Source of the DNA: Sphingobacteriales bacterium 46-32
Lineage (GTDB): Bacteria; Bacteroidota; Bacteroidia; Chitinophagales; Chitinophagaceae
Direction: 5' to 3'
Assembly: GCA_001898485.1 (NCBI GenBank)
Contig: MKTY01000019.1
Coordinates: 774,030-838,029 of the forward strand
DNA: 64,000 nucleotides
A model generated the notes under the pieces. It was not told where the DNA came from and did no database searches. It saw only the letters and a list, made by a program, of their open reading frames with translations. Both the position numbers and the translations under genes were made by a program. Of the stretch, positions 32,537 through 42,783 are shown one piece after another (position 1 is the stretch's first letter; each line of letters begins with the position of its first letter).

Positions 32537-35500
32537 GTGAGATTAAAGAGCTTAGAAATCAAAGGGTTCAAAAGTTTTGCCGATAAAACGGTGGTGAACT
32601 TTGACGACAATATCACCGGCATCGTGGGACCGAACGGCTGCGGTAAGTCAAACATCGTGGACAGCATTCGCTGGGTAATTGGTGAGCAGAAGATCAGTCA
32701 CCTGCGCAGCGAAAACCTGGACAGCCTGGTGTTTAACGGTTCTAAAACCCGGTCCGCTTCGGGCCTCGCTGAGGTAAGCCTCACTTTTGAAAACACCAAA
32801 AACCTGCTGCCAACCGAATTCAGTACGGTTACCATCACCCGCAAATTTTACCGCAGCGGCGAATCAGAGTATCGGCTCAACGATGTGCAGTGCCGCCTGA
32901 AAGATATCCAGAACCTGTTTATGGATACCGGGGTGAGTACAGACAGCTATGCCATCATCGAGCTGGGCATGGTAGATGATCTGATCAAGGATAAAGACAA
33001 TAGCCGCCGCCGGATGCTGGAGCAGGCGGCCGGGATTTCGATTTATAAGACCCGTAAAAAAGAAGCCAAGGCCAAACTGGATGCTACCGAACAGGACCTC
33101 GCCCGTATCGAGGATTTGCTGTTTGAAATCAACAACCAGTTGAAAGCCCTGGAATCGCAAGCCAAGAAAGCCGAGAAGTACCACGAGATAAAAAAAGACT
33201 ACCGCGAGATCAGCATTGAACTGGCCAAGGCAGCGCTCGAAGGATTCAACCTGACCTATAAGGAACTGAACGAACAGCACGATGCGGAGACCGACAAAAA
33301 GATCCGCATGGAAGCAGAGATAGCCAACGAAGAGGCGGTACTGGAGCAGGAGAAGGTTGGTTTTATTGAAAAGGAGCGTCAACTGCAAAGTCTGCAGTAT
33401 TCCTTCAATGAACTGCAACAGCAGGTGCGGACCAAAGAGAACGAAAAGAACCTGGCAGCTCAGCGACTCGAATACCTGAAAGAGCGGGAAGGCAGCCTGG
33501 CTGAGTTTCTCCAAAAAGCCGGGGGCCAGCTCAAGGGTATCGACGAAAGTATTGGTTTTACCGAACTGCAACTGCGCGAAGAAAGCAGCTCACTCGAAGG
33601 ACTCACAGAGCAGCTGCAGCAATTCAGCAACGATACTGCACGCAAACGGGAGGTACTGGATGAAAAACGCCGTACCCTCGATACCCTCCGCGGCGAGTAC
33701 CAGCAGGTACAGCGCAATCAGTTTGATGCAGAAAAGAAGGTGGCCGTAGCCGATACTTCGGTTCAGAACCTGCAGCGTGCTATTGGCCAGATCGAAGAAG
33801 AGCGCAAAGTCCGTGACTCGCAGCGGCATCAGCTCGATGAAGAGCGCCTGCTGAAAGAAAAAGAACTCGGCATCAAAAAAGTAGACCTCGAGCAATTACA
33901 GATACACCAGGAAAATACCAAAGAGCAGATTCTTCAGACCCAGTCGGTGGTGGAAGCACTCCGCAACGAACTGGCCGAAGAAACCCGCAAACTGGATGCC
34001 CGCAAAAATGAACACGATCTGCTGAAAAGTATGATCGATAGCATGGAAGGGTATCCTGACAGTGTGAAATTCCTGCACAACAACAGCCAGTGGAACCACA
34101 CCGCACCCATCCTGTCTGATATTCTTTATGTAAAAGAAGAATACCGCACAGCGTTGGAGAATGTGCTGGAACCTTACCTGAGCTATTATGTAGTCAACAA
34201 CCTGCAGGAGGGTCTGCAGGCCGTACACCTGCTTGATGCCAACAAAAAAGGCAAGGCCAACTTCTTCCTGCTCGATAAACTGAACGAGTCGACCCCCGTT
34301 ATGGCCGATCATGCCCTCAGCGGAGGCATCAGCGCATTGAGCGTAATAGAAGTAGATGAAAAATACCGTAAGCTGGCTCAGCACCTGTTGGGTAATGTAT
34401 TTGTGGCAGAAAACGAGGCTGCCCTTCAAAACAGCAACGGCTTTGTAGTGATTGAGAAAACCGGTAAGTATGTAAAAGGGAAATACTCCCTTACCGGTGG
34501 CAGTGTGGGACTGATTGAAGGAAAAAAGATTGGCCGCGTTAAGAATCTCGAAAAGCTGCAGGACGATATCCTGGCACAGGAAGAGGTGGTTGAAAAACTG
34601 CGGTCAGAAATTCAGGCCCGTCACAACGAGGTAATCGCATTCAACGAAGACCTGCGCGAAAATGCCCTCAAAGAAACCGAACGCGAAATACAGCAACTGA
34701 CCAACCAGGTTTTTGCCCTGCACAACAAACTCGAAAACCTGCATTCCATGCAGACCAGCAGTTTGAACCGCCTGGAAGAACTGAATCACCAGATGCTGCA
34801 AACCCAGCAATCGGTAGAGGGAGTACGTAATCAGCTGGCTGAATACAATGAACAACTGCAGGCCTTCACGGCCAGACTGGCTGGTGCAGAAGAAGATTTC
34901 AGAACAGCCGAAAGCAGCTACAATGAATCGACCCAGCAGTATAATGAGTTTAATCTGCAGGTAACCCGTCAACAAAGCAAGATCAATGCCCTGAAACAGG
35001 AGCTTGACTTTAAGAGCAACCAACTGCAGGATCTGCAACAACAGATTGAAACCAATACGACCAGCCTGTCTGATACAAAAGACAGCATTGAGCAATCTGC
35101 ATCTTCGCTCAAACAGATAGAAGAGGAACTGATCGATATGGTTCGCCGCCGTGAGGCAGACCAGCAGATATTGAATGAAGCGGATCAGGCTTATTATAAT
35201 ATACGTAACCAGCTTGGGGAAAAGGAAAGTGAACTGCGTCATAAGATCAAGGAGAAAGAACAGGTAGAGCACCTGCTGGTGGCTATCAAAGACAAGCTCA
35301 ATGAACTGAAACTGCAGCTTGCCGGTACCAAAGAACGCCTTGACGTGGAGTTCCGCATCAAACTGGAAGACATCCTCGATCAGAACCGCACTACTGAAAC
35401 CAGCCTCGAAGAATTGCAGGAAAAAGCTGACCGGATGAAAAAACGCCTCGAAAACCTGGGCGATGTAAACCCGACAGCCATCGAAGCATTTACTGAAATG

Positions 35501-36073
35501 AAGAAGCGCTACGAGTTTATAGTAGAGCAGAAGAATGACCTGGTAAATGCCAAAGACAGCCTGCTGAAAACAATTGAAGAGGTAGAAGCGACTGCCAACC
35601 AGAAATTCCTGGAGACCTTCAATAATGTGAAAGAGCATTTTATTCGCGTATTTAAAACGCTCTTTACAGAAGATGACCATTGCGATCTCGTACTGGAGAA
35701 TCCGGAAAACCTGGCCGAAACCGGTATTGATGTAATAGCCCGCCCCAAGGGCAAACGTCCTACTTCGCTTACACAGCTGAGCGGTGGTGAGCGTACGCTT
35801 ACAGCCACTGCATTGCTGTTTGCGATTTACCTGATCAAGCCCGCTCCATTCTGTATCCTCGATGAGGTGGATGCCCCGCTCGATGATGCCAACGTTGGTA
35901 AGTTTACCAATATGATCCGTCAGTTCAGCGACAACTCACAGTTCATCATTGTTACGCACAACAAGATGACCATGAGTACAGTGGATGTGATCTATGGGGT
36001 GACCATGCAGGAACCCGGTGTAAGCAAACTGGTAAGTGTAGACTTCCGCAACCTGCAGCAAAATCAGAATTAA
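32537..36073 (+). CDS. smc: Chromosome segregation ATPase SMC
   Basis: 1178 residues, the normal size. SMC with ScpAB loads onto and compacts chromosomal DNA. The Walker A GPNGCGKS is at 31-38, a first coiled coil spans about 165-500, and the hinge covers about 510-650. After the second coiled coil come the ABC signature LSGGERTLTA and Walker B FCILDEVDAPLDD near residue 1100. The start codon is GTG, placed by the conserved N-terminus RLKSLEIKGFKSFADKT. No scpA or scpB is next to it. A strong terminator follows. Confidence 0.97.
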   Translation: MRLKSLEIKGFKSFADKTVVNFDDNITGIVGPNGCGKSNIVDSIRWVIGEQKISHLRSENLDSLVFNGSKTRSASGLAEVSLTFENTKNLLPTEFSTVTITRKFYRSGESEYRLNDVQCRLKDIQNLFMDTGVSTDSYAIIELGMVDDLIKDKDNSRRRMLEQAAGISIYKTRKKEAKAKLDATEQDLARIEDLLFEINNQLKALESQAKKAEKYHEIKKDYREISIELAKAALEGFNLTYKELNEQHDAETDKKIRMEAEIANEEAVLEQEKVGFIEKERQLQSLQYSFNELQQQVRTKENEKNLAAQRLEYLKEREGSLAEFLQKAGGQLKGIDESIGFTELQLREESSSLEGLTEQLQQFSNDTARKREVLDEKRRTLDTLRGEYQQVQRNQFDAEKKVAVADTSVQNLQRAIGQIEEERKVRDSQRHQLDEERLLKEKELGIKKVDLEQLQIHQENTKEQILQTQSVVEALRNELAEETRKLDARKNEHDLLKSMIDSMEGYPDSVKFLHNNSQWNHTAPILSDILYVKEEYRTALENVLEPYLSYYVVNNLQEGLQAVHLLDANKKGKANFFLLDKLNESTPVMADHALSGGISALSVIEVDEKYRKLAQHLLGNVFVAENEAALQNSNGFVVIEKTGKYVKGKYSLTGGSVGLIEGKKIGRVKNLEKLQDDILAQEEVVEKLRSEIQARHNEVIAFNEDLRENALKETEREIQQLTNQVFALHNKLENLHSMQTSSLNRLEELNHQMLQTQQSVEGVRNQLAEYNEQLQAFTARLAGAEEDFRTAESSYNESTQQYNEFNLQVTRQQSKINALKQELDFKSNQLQDLQQQIETNTTSLSDTKDSIEQSASSLKQIEEELIDMVRRREADQQILNEADQAYYNIRNQLGEKESELRHKIKEKEQVEHLLVAIKDKLNELKLQLAGTKERLDVEFRIKLEDILDQNRTTETSLEELQEKADRMKKRLENLGDVNPTAIEAFTEMKKRYEFIVEQKNDLVNAKDSLLKTIEEVEATANQKFLETFNNVKEHFIRVFKTLFTEDDHCDLVLENPENLAETGIDVIARPKGKRPTSLTQLSGGERTLTATALLFAIYLIKPAPFCILDEVDAPLDDANVGKFTNMIRQFSDNSQFIIVTHNKMTMSTVDVIYGVTMQEPGVSKLVSVDFRNLQQNQN

Positions 36074-36093
36074 CAGTCTGTATAAAAAGAAAT

Positions 36094-36125
36094 AAAAAGC
36101 CCGGATTCACTATCCGGGCTTTTTT
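36094..36125 (+). terminator. Intrinsic terminator of smc
   Basis: 13-bp stem AAAAAGCCCGGAT / ATCCGGGCTTTTT with a five-base loop and a T-run, 20 bases after the stop. A-rich on the left, so it can also serve the convergent acyl-CoA-binding protein gene. Confidence 0.92.
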
Positions 36126-36147
36126 ATATTGAATCGGTCGGGACGAA

Positions 36148-36405
36148 TCAATTTTTCAATTTATTGACCAGGTCTACATACTCCTGCATAGCCGATTCAC
36201 TGCTGGTACCTTTAAGTGCGCTCCAGGCTTCGTGTTTGGCTTTATTCACAAAATCAAAAGGATTGGAAGGGGGATCAGTATTGACATCTCCCTCAGTAGC
36301 CTGCTTATAAAGTGAATAGAGCTTCAGCAGAATTTCATTCGATGGTTTTTCGGTGAGCAGTTTACTATTGGCAACTGCCTGTTCAAACAAAGCTTTCAGA
36401 TCCAT
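36148..36405 (-). CDS. Acyl-CoA-binding protein
   Basis: 85-residue four-helix protein of the ACBP family, binding medium and long acyl-CoA esters in the cytoplasm. The family core is plain: LYSLYKQATEGD, FDFVNKAKHEAW (the KxxxW acyl-CoA contacts), and YVDLVNKLK at the end. ACBP is mainly eukaryotic but also occurs in some bacteria, including Bacteroidota. It lies 33 bases downstream of the PafA-like gene on the same strand and may be cotranscribed with it. Confidence 0.92.
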   Translation of the reverse strand: MDLKALFEQAVANSKLLTEKPSNEILLKLYSLYKQATEGDVNTDPPSNPFDFVNKAKHEAWSALKGTSSESAMQEYVDLVNKLKN

Positions 36406-36438
36406 GGTAAGCGATTTATTTAGATAGATTAAGTGGGG

Positions 36439-38067
36439 TTATTTCATTACTTCGGGAATGGGCTGACCAATGCAACCGCTGGGCATCTGTATACGCAGCA
36501 GAGCCGCAACAGTGGGCGCAATATCTGTCATATAACGGGTAGTATTGCTTTTGCCACTTTTAATACCCCAACCCATCCACAGCAGCGGAATATGCGAGTC
36601 GTATGGATACCAGGCGCCGTGTGTGGAGCCGGTAAAATCGCCGGAACCAAAGAAATAGCCGGCCTTCAGTACCATCTGGATATCGCCTCCCCGTTTTGTA
36701 TTGTAACCTTTCAGGAATTTCTCTTTTACCTCGGTAGGCAGGTTTACTTCGCTGATCTCCTCGTTATCGAAGGCTATCAGCATCTCCGGTACCAGGTTGA
36801 GTCGTTTGATCATGAAGGCCTTTACGTCTTCGCGACTCACACCGGCACTGTCAATGGCTTTATCATTCAGGTAAATCTGGTAGTTGTCGGCGTCGGCAAT
36901 GACATTCGCAATATTGAATTTCTCTTTCACTGCAGCTTTCAGTTCACTCATGATACTTTTTAATGGTTTTACCGGCAATTTGTTCTCTTCCATAAACCGG
37001 GGATTATGTGCTACCGCATGATCGGCAGTGAGGAAAAACAGGTATTGTCCCTTGCCCACTTTGGCATCGAGATAGCTGAGGAAAGCAGCGAGTTCCCTGT
37101 CAAGACGCAGGTAAGTATCTTCTACCTCGATGGAGTTGGGGCCAAACTGATGACCTACATAGTCGGTAGAGGAAAGGCTGACAGCCAGGAAATCGGTGAT
37201 AGCATCTGTGCCCATTTTTTCCTGCTCCATAGCCTGGCGTGCAAAGGCGAGGGTCATCGTATTTCCATACGGTGTGGCAGAGATAAGCCCATAATTTTTA
37301 CCTGCCTGCGATGCCAGTTCATGCGGGAATACAGGTTTGGCCTCATGTCCGTATTTACCTTCATAAGGCTTGTCATCGGCTGTGCTTTGCACGTATGTAT
37401 TTAAGGGGTATAATGTATTCCAGTTGAGGCGCAGTAATGAATCCACGATCTTACGGTCATTGAAGCGATTGACCCAGGCAGGCAATTGTTGCATATAATA
37501 AGTGCTGGTTACCCAGTTGCCGCTTTTACTATCGTACCAGTAAGCAGCATCGGCGCTATGACCGGCCGGCAAAATACCGCCACGGTCCTTGATGGCTATG
37601 CCGATTACTTTTGATCGGAAATTTGTTGCCAGTTTCAACTCATCGCAGATGGTGGTGGTCCAGAGATTTCTGGGCGACTGTGGTTCTGCTTTTTCTGAAC
37701 CGCCGATTGTTTTTACGGTCTCATCGCTGGTGCAGTATACAGATTTACCCAGCGCTTTATCATACCAGTCGTTGCCCATAATACCATGTATGGCCGGAAC
37801 ACTGCCGGTATAAACGCAGGTATGACCAGCAGCTGTTACTGTTTGCGCATAAGGTATAAAGGTGTTTTCGCAGGAAAACCCTTCACCCAGTATACGCTTA
37901 AAACCTCCGCTGCCATAACGGTCAGCGAAACGATAGAGATAATCCCAGCGCATCTGATCAATCATAACACCAACCACCAGTTTGGGTCGGGCTACATTGG
38001 TTTGAGCAGCGGCCATAATGGCTGGCAGGCAACAAAGCGCCAGCAGATAGAAACGTAAACGAACCAT
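36439..38067 (-). CDS. PafA-like alkaline phosphatase family protein
   Basis: 542 residues from the ATG at 38067 (a TTG nine bases upstream gives a less likely start). A signal peptide ends near MAAAQ. The alkaline phosphatase superfamily fold shows the metal Asp in VVGVMIDQMRWDY, the candidate nucleophile Thr in QTVTAAGHTCVYTG, and the metal-binding TADHAVAHNP and DSHIPLLWMG segments. Close in layout to the PafA phosphate-irrepressible alkaline phosphatases of Bacteroidota, so a periplasmic phosphomonoesterase is the best call; a diesterase is possible. Confidence 0.9.
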   Translation of the reverse strand: MVRLRFYLLALCCLPAIMAAAQTNVARPKLVVGVMIDQMRWDYLYRFADRYGSGGFKRILGEGFSCENTFIPYAQTVTAAGHTCVYTGSVPAIHGIMGNDWYDKALGKSVYCTSDETVKTIGGSEKAEPQSPRNLWTTTICDELKLATNFRSKVIGIAIKDRGGILPAGHSADAAYWYDSKSGNWVTSTYYMQQLPAWVNRFNDRKIVDSLLRLNWNTLYPLNTYVQSTADDKPYEGKYGHEAKPVFPHELASQAGKNYGLISATPYGNTMTLAFARQAMEQEKMGTDAITDFLAVSLSSTDYVGHQFGPNSIEVEDTYLRLDRELAAFLSYLDAKVGKGQYLFFLTADHAVAHNPRFMEENKLPVKPLKSIMSELKAAVKEKFNIANVIADADNYQIYLNDKAIDSAGVSREDVKAFMIKRLNLVPEMLIAFDNEEISEVNLPTEVKEKFLKGYNTKRGGDIQMVLKAGYFFGSGDFTGSTHGAWYPYDSHIPLLWMGWGIKSGKSNTTRYMTDIAPTVAALLRIQMPSGCIGQPIPEVMK

Positions 38068-38211
38068 GCTAAACAATTTTTACAAAAATAGGGGATTGAA
38101 CCGGGCAGAAAAGTTCATAAATCCTTCATATTCCGTTTCGGGCCAGGTCATAAGAATACCCAGGCTTACACAAACGATTGAATAAAGGAATATTTTTCTA
38201 CTGAACGCTGG

Positions 38212-39021
38212 TTATGGTTTTACCATACGAAGTACAGGCATACGGGTGGTGCTGCCATCTTCGGCACAGGCATATTGCAGCATTTTATATTGTTCGTTCT
38301 TTTCGCTCTCTTCTCCTTTGGCCTTACCGGCCAGTATATCGAGTACATTAGGATCGCAGTCATCATCGGTACCGCCTCCAAACCGGTGGATACCCGGTGC
38401 AGACCATACACGCCGTGTGAGCAGGTCGTTGCCGAGCGGAAATCCATCATTGACCTGCATTATAACCTGATAGGCGTACTGATCAGGTTTGGGCGCCTCG
38501 GGCCAGTCTGCAGTAGCTCTTATATGCTGTCCGCCTCCGCGGGGACTTTTTGCTATGATCATCGCCTTTGCCATCTCGGGTGACAGCTTGGCTTCAATTT
38601 CTTTCTGCACCCGCTGAGCCGACTGCGGACTGATGATGATACATTTATCCCAGGCATTTTGCGGATCAAAACTGATATTGAGTCCGGGAGGCGCGGTGGT
38701 AAAGCCGCTACCCGGTACAAGATCGGTATCAATAAAAATAAAAATCATCTGAAGCGAAAAGCCTCCTCCCATTCTCCATACATCTTCTAATTGTGCATTT
38801 ACATCAATACCCAGTTCGAGCCGGTAAGTCTGCAATACGCTGCCATTATTACGTATCGTGACTTTCTTCAAATCAAAACTGCCGGTTTTATATGCCAGGT
38901 CGAGCGGATACTCATAGGTGCCGGGACCTTTGTCGTCACCGGTTGGGTCGGTGAGCACAACTGTCTGGCCATTTGTAACGGAAATAACAGAAAGAAAAGT
39001 CAGCAGCAGAAAGGAGCGCAT
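38212..39021 (-). CDS. Exported protein with glucodextranase C-terminal-type domain
   Basis: 269 residues. The ATG at 39021 is chosen because it opens a signal peptide (MRSFLLLTFLSVISVTNGQ); the longer frame overlaps the MFS gene. The mature part is essentially one PF09985-like module (LTDPTGDDKGPGTYEYPLD ... FDLKKVTI ... IFIFIDTD), the carbohydrate- or surface-binding domain first seen at the end of glucodextranase. No catalytic domain is attached. It probably acts in the periplasm or on the surface; ligand unknown. Downstream of the MFS transporter on the same strand. Confidence 0.82.
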   Translation of the reverse strand: MRSFLLLTFLSVISVTNGQTVVLTDPTGDDKGPGTYEYPLDLAYKTGSFDLKKVTIRNNGSVLQTYRLELGIDVNAQLEDVWRMGGGFSLQMIFIFIDTDLVPGSGFTTAPPGLNISFDPQNAWDKCIIISPQSAQRVQKEIEAKLSPEMAKAMIIAKSPRGGGQHIRATADWPEAPKPDQYAYQVIMQVNDGFPLGNDLLTRRVWSAPGIHRFGGGTDDDCDPNVLDILAGKAKGEESEKNEQYKMLQYACAEDGSTTRMPVLRMVKP

Positions 39022-39094
39022 GGTGTAGATATTTGCTTCGTATAACAAACATAACAGTCTCCGGATTTGCGACAATACCCTGCAGCAGGTATTA

Positions 39095-40285
39095 CTATTT
39101 CTGCAACTGGCGGAAACAAAAAGCAGCAAGTAAACAGATAGCGCCAAGCACCCACCAGAGTGGCATGAAGCCAGCCGTATTGGCCAGTTGTGCTCCCAGC
39201 ATGGGGCCCAGGGTTTGGGCTGCCGACCAGGCCATTGTATAAAGAGCAGCATACTGTCCGCGGTTGCTATGATGGGCACGTCCTATCCAATAACTATTCA
39301 TGAAGGGCATTGATAGCATTTCTCCAAATGTGACCGTAATGATCATCATTGGAGCAATGATTAAAGCAGGAGCAGGAATATTAAGTGTAAAAAAAGCCAG
39401 TCCGCACAGGGCCACTCCCACGGTAATATAGCTGAGGTTGCGCCGCCGGCCTTCGAGCCGGTATACAAGTGCCATTTCAATTAAAGCAATGAGTATACCA
39501 TTGAGTGCCATCAGCGCGCCAATAAACGGCTCACTCAGTTTCAACTCGTTTCGGAAGTAGGCAGAGAGGTTGCTGAACAACTGAAAAAAACAACTGGCAA
39601 ACAGGAAGGTGACAAAGATAAACCGCATAAATACTTTGTCGCGGTGTGCCGGCACTGCATTACCTGTTTCTTCCTGCGTTTCCTTCACTACGGGTTTTAC
39701 CGGTTTAATAAGCAGCAGCATCAAAATGGCTGCTCCGATATTGGTAATGCCATCAACCCAGAATAACAGTTCGTAACTGATATGTGCCAGCACTCCACCC
39801 AGTGCACTACCTACGGCCCAGCCCAGGTTAATAGCCAGGCGGTTGAGCGCATAGGAGCGGGTGCGGTTCTCGGGCCGGCTGTAATAAGCAATAGCCGTAG
39901 AATTGGCCGGCCGGAATGCTTCATTGACAAAACTAACAAGGAAGGTAAACAGGCAAATGAGCGAATAACTTTTCATTTGTCCCAGTGCCATAAATAAAAT
40001 GCCGCCACCGGCAAGTGTAATAAGCTGAACCGGATAGAACCCGATCTTATCAGTGAGTTTGCCACCACACCAGGCCCCCAAAAATGCACCGGCACCAAAC
40101 AATCCGAATACAATACCCGCCTGACCAATACTATAACCCATGGCCGGACTGGTAAGATAAATGGTCATAAAAGGTACAACCATAGTGCCACTCCGGTTGA
40201 TCAGCATAATCAGGGATAGCAGCCAGGTAGAGCGGGAAAGACCGGCGTAGGCATTACGGTATGTCTGGATGGTGGCCGAAATCAT
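39095..40285 (-). CDS. MFS transporter
   Basis: 396 residues with twelve predicted transmembrane helices and the loop 2-3 motif GGKLTDKIGFYPV (MFS signature). The sixth-seventh loop is short and charged (KPVVKETQEETGNAVPAHRDK). Drug-efflux-like by overall resemblance, substrate unknown. The start ATG at 40285 lies 27 bases from palindromic element 1, which fills the gap to the lipase gene. Confidence 0.9.
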   Translation of the reverse strand: MISATIQTYRNAYAGLSRSTWLLSLIMLINRSGTMVVPFMTIYLTSPAMGYSIGQAGIVFGLFGAGAFLGAWCGGKLTDKIGFYPVQLITLAGGGILFMALGQMKSYSLICLFTFLVSFVNEAFRPANSTAIAYYSRPENRTRSYALNRLAINLGWAVGSALGGVLAHISYELLFWVDGITNIGAAILMLLLIKPVKPVVKETQEETGNAVPAHRDKVFMRFIFVTFLFASCFFQLFSNLSAYFRNELKLSEPFIGALMALNGILIALIEMALVYRLEGRRRNLSYITVGVALCGLAFFTLNIPAPALIIAPMMIITVTFGEMLSMPFMNSYWIGRAHHSNRGQYAALYTMAWSAAQTLGPMLGAQLANTAGFMPLWWVLGAICLLAAFCFRQLQK

Positions 40286-40311
40286 CAGGCAGCAAAGGTA
40301 AGGGGAAGGGA

Positions 40312-40471
40312 AATGTGCTGATGTGCTAGTGTGCTGATGTGCTGATGCCGTACAGAATGTGAGCCCGAAGAATCATTAAATAATTGAACCGCCATGAAGA
40401 GGCCGGCTTAGATTAACCGAGATACTTCGAACAAAAATTAGCACATCAGCACACTAGCACATCAGCACATT
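40312..40471. repeat. Palindromic intergenic element, copy 1 (4+4 arm units)
   Basis: 160 bp. Perfect 32-bp terminal inverted arms (40312-40343 and 40440-40471), each made of four 8-base units (AATGTGCT, GATGTGCT, AGTGTGCT, GATGTGCT), flank a 96-bp core. The core is about 93% identical to that of copy 2 at 43145. It fills the gap between the MFS start and the lipase stop almost exactly. It has no coding frame and no target-site duplication that I can identify; it looks like a MITE- or REP-like element. Confidence 0.85.
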
Positions 40472-40475
40472 CTCT

Positions 40476-41561
40476 CTATTTGCACTCCACTACCGGCACA
40501 TGCAGTGCGGTAGCATATTGAGCCACTCCGTGCTGATAACCGGCTTCTGCAAACCATGATTGCACATCGTTGAGCATATTTTTGCCCGAAGGCTTCATTT
40601 CTATCAGCATACCTTTTCCGCAGGTCTGGGTAAAGGATGACATACCGTTTTTTAATTCCAGTAATGATAAGGCACTGCTCATGGTTTCGAAAACAGTACT
40701 GAGCGATACGGTCATGTTTTTATAACCAACTTTTATCTGACTGGCAGAAGGCTGTTTGCCATATAACTTACCCAACTCAGCCACGCGCGATGCACAGGGA
40801 AATTTGGCAACAATATCGCCCTGAGCCTCCACGCGTAAAGCATGGGGAAATTTGTTGTCGAAGTCACGGGCAAATGCACTATTACCCGCTGCGGGTGAAG
40901 CAAAACTGATGACATTTAGTACATCAACTGCCTGCCCGGCCTCTTTGGTTTCTGTATAAAAACGGCTGGCAATTACTGCAGCCAGGTTGCCACCCAGGCT
41001 ATGACCGGTAAAAAGCACCGGCTCATTATTTTTTCTGTTCTGTAATAAAAATTCAAGAAGCTTTTGACCGGTGGCTGTATCAGTCGACTGAAGTACATTG
41101 GCCAATCCGCGTGCAGTGCCCTGCGCAATGCGTGCTCCCTGCACATCACTATAAGTCCAGTCGTCCTGTTCTACCACATTCAGATCCTGGTAAATCCAGT
41201 TGTCGATAGCATTCCAGCTTATCTCCATCAGCGATCCCCTGATGGCTACCACATACTGGCGGCCATCGCTTGCAATAAAACTATGATTGCTCGTCGTGCG
41301 GGCAGGATGCCACACCAGTTTCCAGCCGGGAAGGAACTGATCGAGCTGTGCCTGCGGATCGGTGCAATAAGCCATCTGGGAAAAAAGGCAGGCCTCCTTC
41401 AGACCGGGTTGTTTTACAGGTGCCGGTGGAACGGGCGGCTCATTATCTGCTTCCGGCGCCGCGGGAGCAGTCGATTCTGCCAGAACAGCCGTTTGACGGG
41501 CATCGCCTGATCCACAGGAACTAAGGAACCAGCAGCCGATAATAAGTGCTAATATTCTCAT
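40476..41561 (-). CDS. Class 3 lipase-like lipoprotein
   Basis: 361 residues. A lipoprotein signal (ALIIGCWFLSSC, lipidated Cys) and a Pro/Glu-rich linker are followed by an alpha/beta-hydrolase domain with the nucleophile elbow GHSLGGNLAAV, typical of the triacylglycerol lipase class 3 family. The Asp and His partners are probably in EAQGDIVAKFP and in the C-terminal half but are not certain. The ATG at 41561 is used. It is likely a surface or periplasmic esterase. Its stop is 5 bases from element 1. Confidence 0.85.
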   Translation of the reverse strand: MRILALIIGCWFLSSCGSGDARQTAVLAESTAPAAPEADNEPPVPPAPVKQPGLKEACLFSQMAYCTDPQAQLDQFLPGWKLVWHPARTTSNHSFIASDGRQYVVAIRGSLMEISWNAIDNWIYQDLNVVEQDDWTYSDVQGARIAQGTARGLANVLQSTDTATGQKLLEFLLQNRKNNEPVLFTGHSLGGNLAAVIASRFYTETKEAGQAVDVLNVISFASPAAGNSAFARDFDNKFPHALRVEAQGDIVAKFPCASRVAELGKLYGKQPSASQIKVGYKNMTVSLSTVFETMSSALSLLELKNGMSSFTQTCGKGMLIEMKPSGKNMLNDVQSWFAEAGYQHGVAQYATALHVPVVECK

Positions 41562-41690
41562 ATACAAAGTGCTGTCAAATTTAGTAGAATTCCGCCATCA
41601 GGAAACACGGAATAAATAACGGATTTTGCCATGGTATTCTACTATTGTGCAAAGGCTGCCTGGTTTGTAATTTGCCACAAATCCCAGCTT

Positions 41691-42707
41691 ATGATAAAGA
41701 CCAGCCGGCTTCTGAGACTGTTCCGTTTTCTGCTCTTCATCTTTGCATTTATGCTTTATATGCTGCTGCTGCAAAGCTGTAGTAAAGCAGATAATACTAC
41801 CGATACCACCAATGGTCCACCCGGTACAAATTGTACGACCACTCTGGCGCAGGCCGAATTGCTCAACATATTTCCGGCCGGCAGCCCCTGGAGACAGGAT
41901 GTTTCTACATCAGCAACTGAACCCGCCAGCGCCCAGCTTCTGGCGGGTTTTGCTTCTAATGGACTCAAGGCCGATTTTGGCAGCGGACTCTGGAACAATG
42001 CACCCATTGGTATCCCGTATGTGGTAGTATGCAGCAATCAGCCTAAAATAAATGTGCTTTATCGGGCCAATGGTTACGATGGTAACTACGGCGATGAAAG
42101 TGATGCCGGACCATTTCCAATACCACTGAATGCCCCTGTAGAAGGAAATGGTATAGGTGATAGCCATGTAATAGCGGTAGATGTGGAAGGAAAAAAAATA
42201 TACGAACTCTACAATGCCTCTGTGAGCAATGGCCGCTGGGAAGCGTCTTCAGGCGCTGTATTCGATCTGCAGTCGTCCGGCCTGCGGCCCGATGGCTGGA
42301 CCTCGGCCGATGCTGCCGGACTGCCCATTTTTCCGGGCCTTGTTCGATATGAAGAAATTTTGAAAGGAGAGATCGATCATCCTATTCGTTTTACCCTCAG
42401 TTCATCGCAGGTGAGAGCTGCACATGTGGCTCCGGCCCGTCATCATGTAAGCAGTAGTGGCGGCCAGAACGGATTACCGTTTGGCGCACGCATACGGTTA
42501 CGGGCAGATTTTGATATCAGTGAGTTTTCTGCCGTCAACCAGATCATATTGCGGGCAATGAAAAAATATGGACTCATTCTGGCCGATATCGGCAGTAATC
42601 TTTATATCTCCGGAGCTCCTGATACCCGCTGGAACAATGACGATCTGCGCCGCCTGGGCCAGGTAAAAGGAGCCGATTTTGAAGTAGTGCAATTCGGCGG
42701 TAACTGA
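41691..42707 (+). CDS. Conserved exported lipoprotein of unknown function
   Basis: 338 residues from the ATG at 41691, chosen because it opens a basic start and a hydrophobic run ending in the lipobox LLLQSC. The mature protein has a recurring arrangement seen in many secreted proteins: a GSPWRQDVS opening, GDSHVIAVDVEGKKIYELYNA, DAAGLPIFPGLVRYEEI, a HPIRFTLSS strand, ARHH, and a closing MKKYGLILADIG ... PDTRWNNDDL. I know this family only as widespread and uncharacterised. Followed after 76 bases by the c-type cytochrome gene. Confidence 0.75.
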   Translation: MIKTSRLLRLFRFLLFIFAFMLYMLLLQSCSKADNTTDTTNGPPGTNCTTTLAQAELLNIFPAGSPWRQDVSTSATEPASAQLLAGFASNGLKADFGSGLWNNAPIGIPYVVVCSNQPKINVLYRANGYDGNYGDESDAGPFPIPLNAPVEGNGIGDSHVIAVDVEGKKIYELYNASVSNGRWEASSGAVFDLQSSGLRPDGWTSADAAGLPIFPGLVRYEEILKGEIDHPIRFTLSSSQVRAAHVAPARHHVSSSGGQNGLPFGARIRLRADFDISEFSAVNQIILRAMKKYGLILADIGSNLYISGAPDTRWNNDDLRRLGQVKGADFEVVQFGGN

Positions 42708-42783
42708 TATTTATACCCGACTCATCGATTTTCTGTTTGGAATTCTGTTTTTTTTAATAGCTTGGCTGACAAACCAATGACAA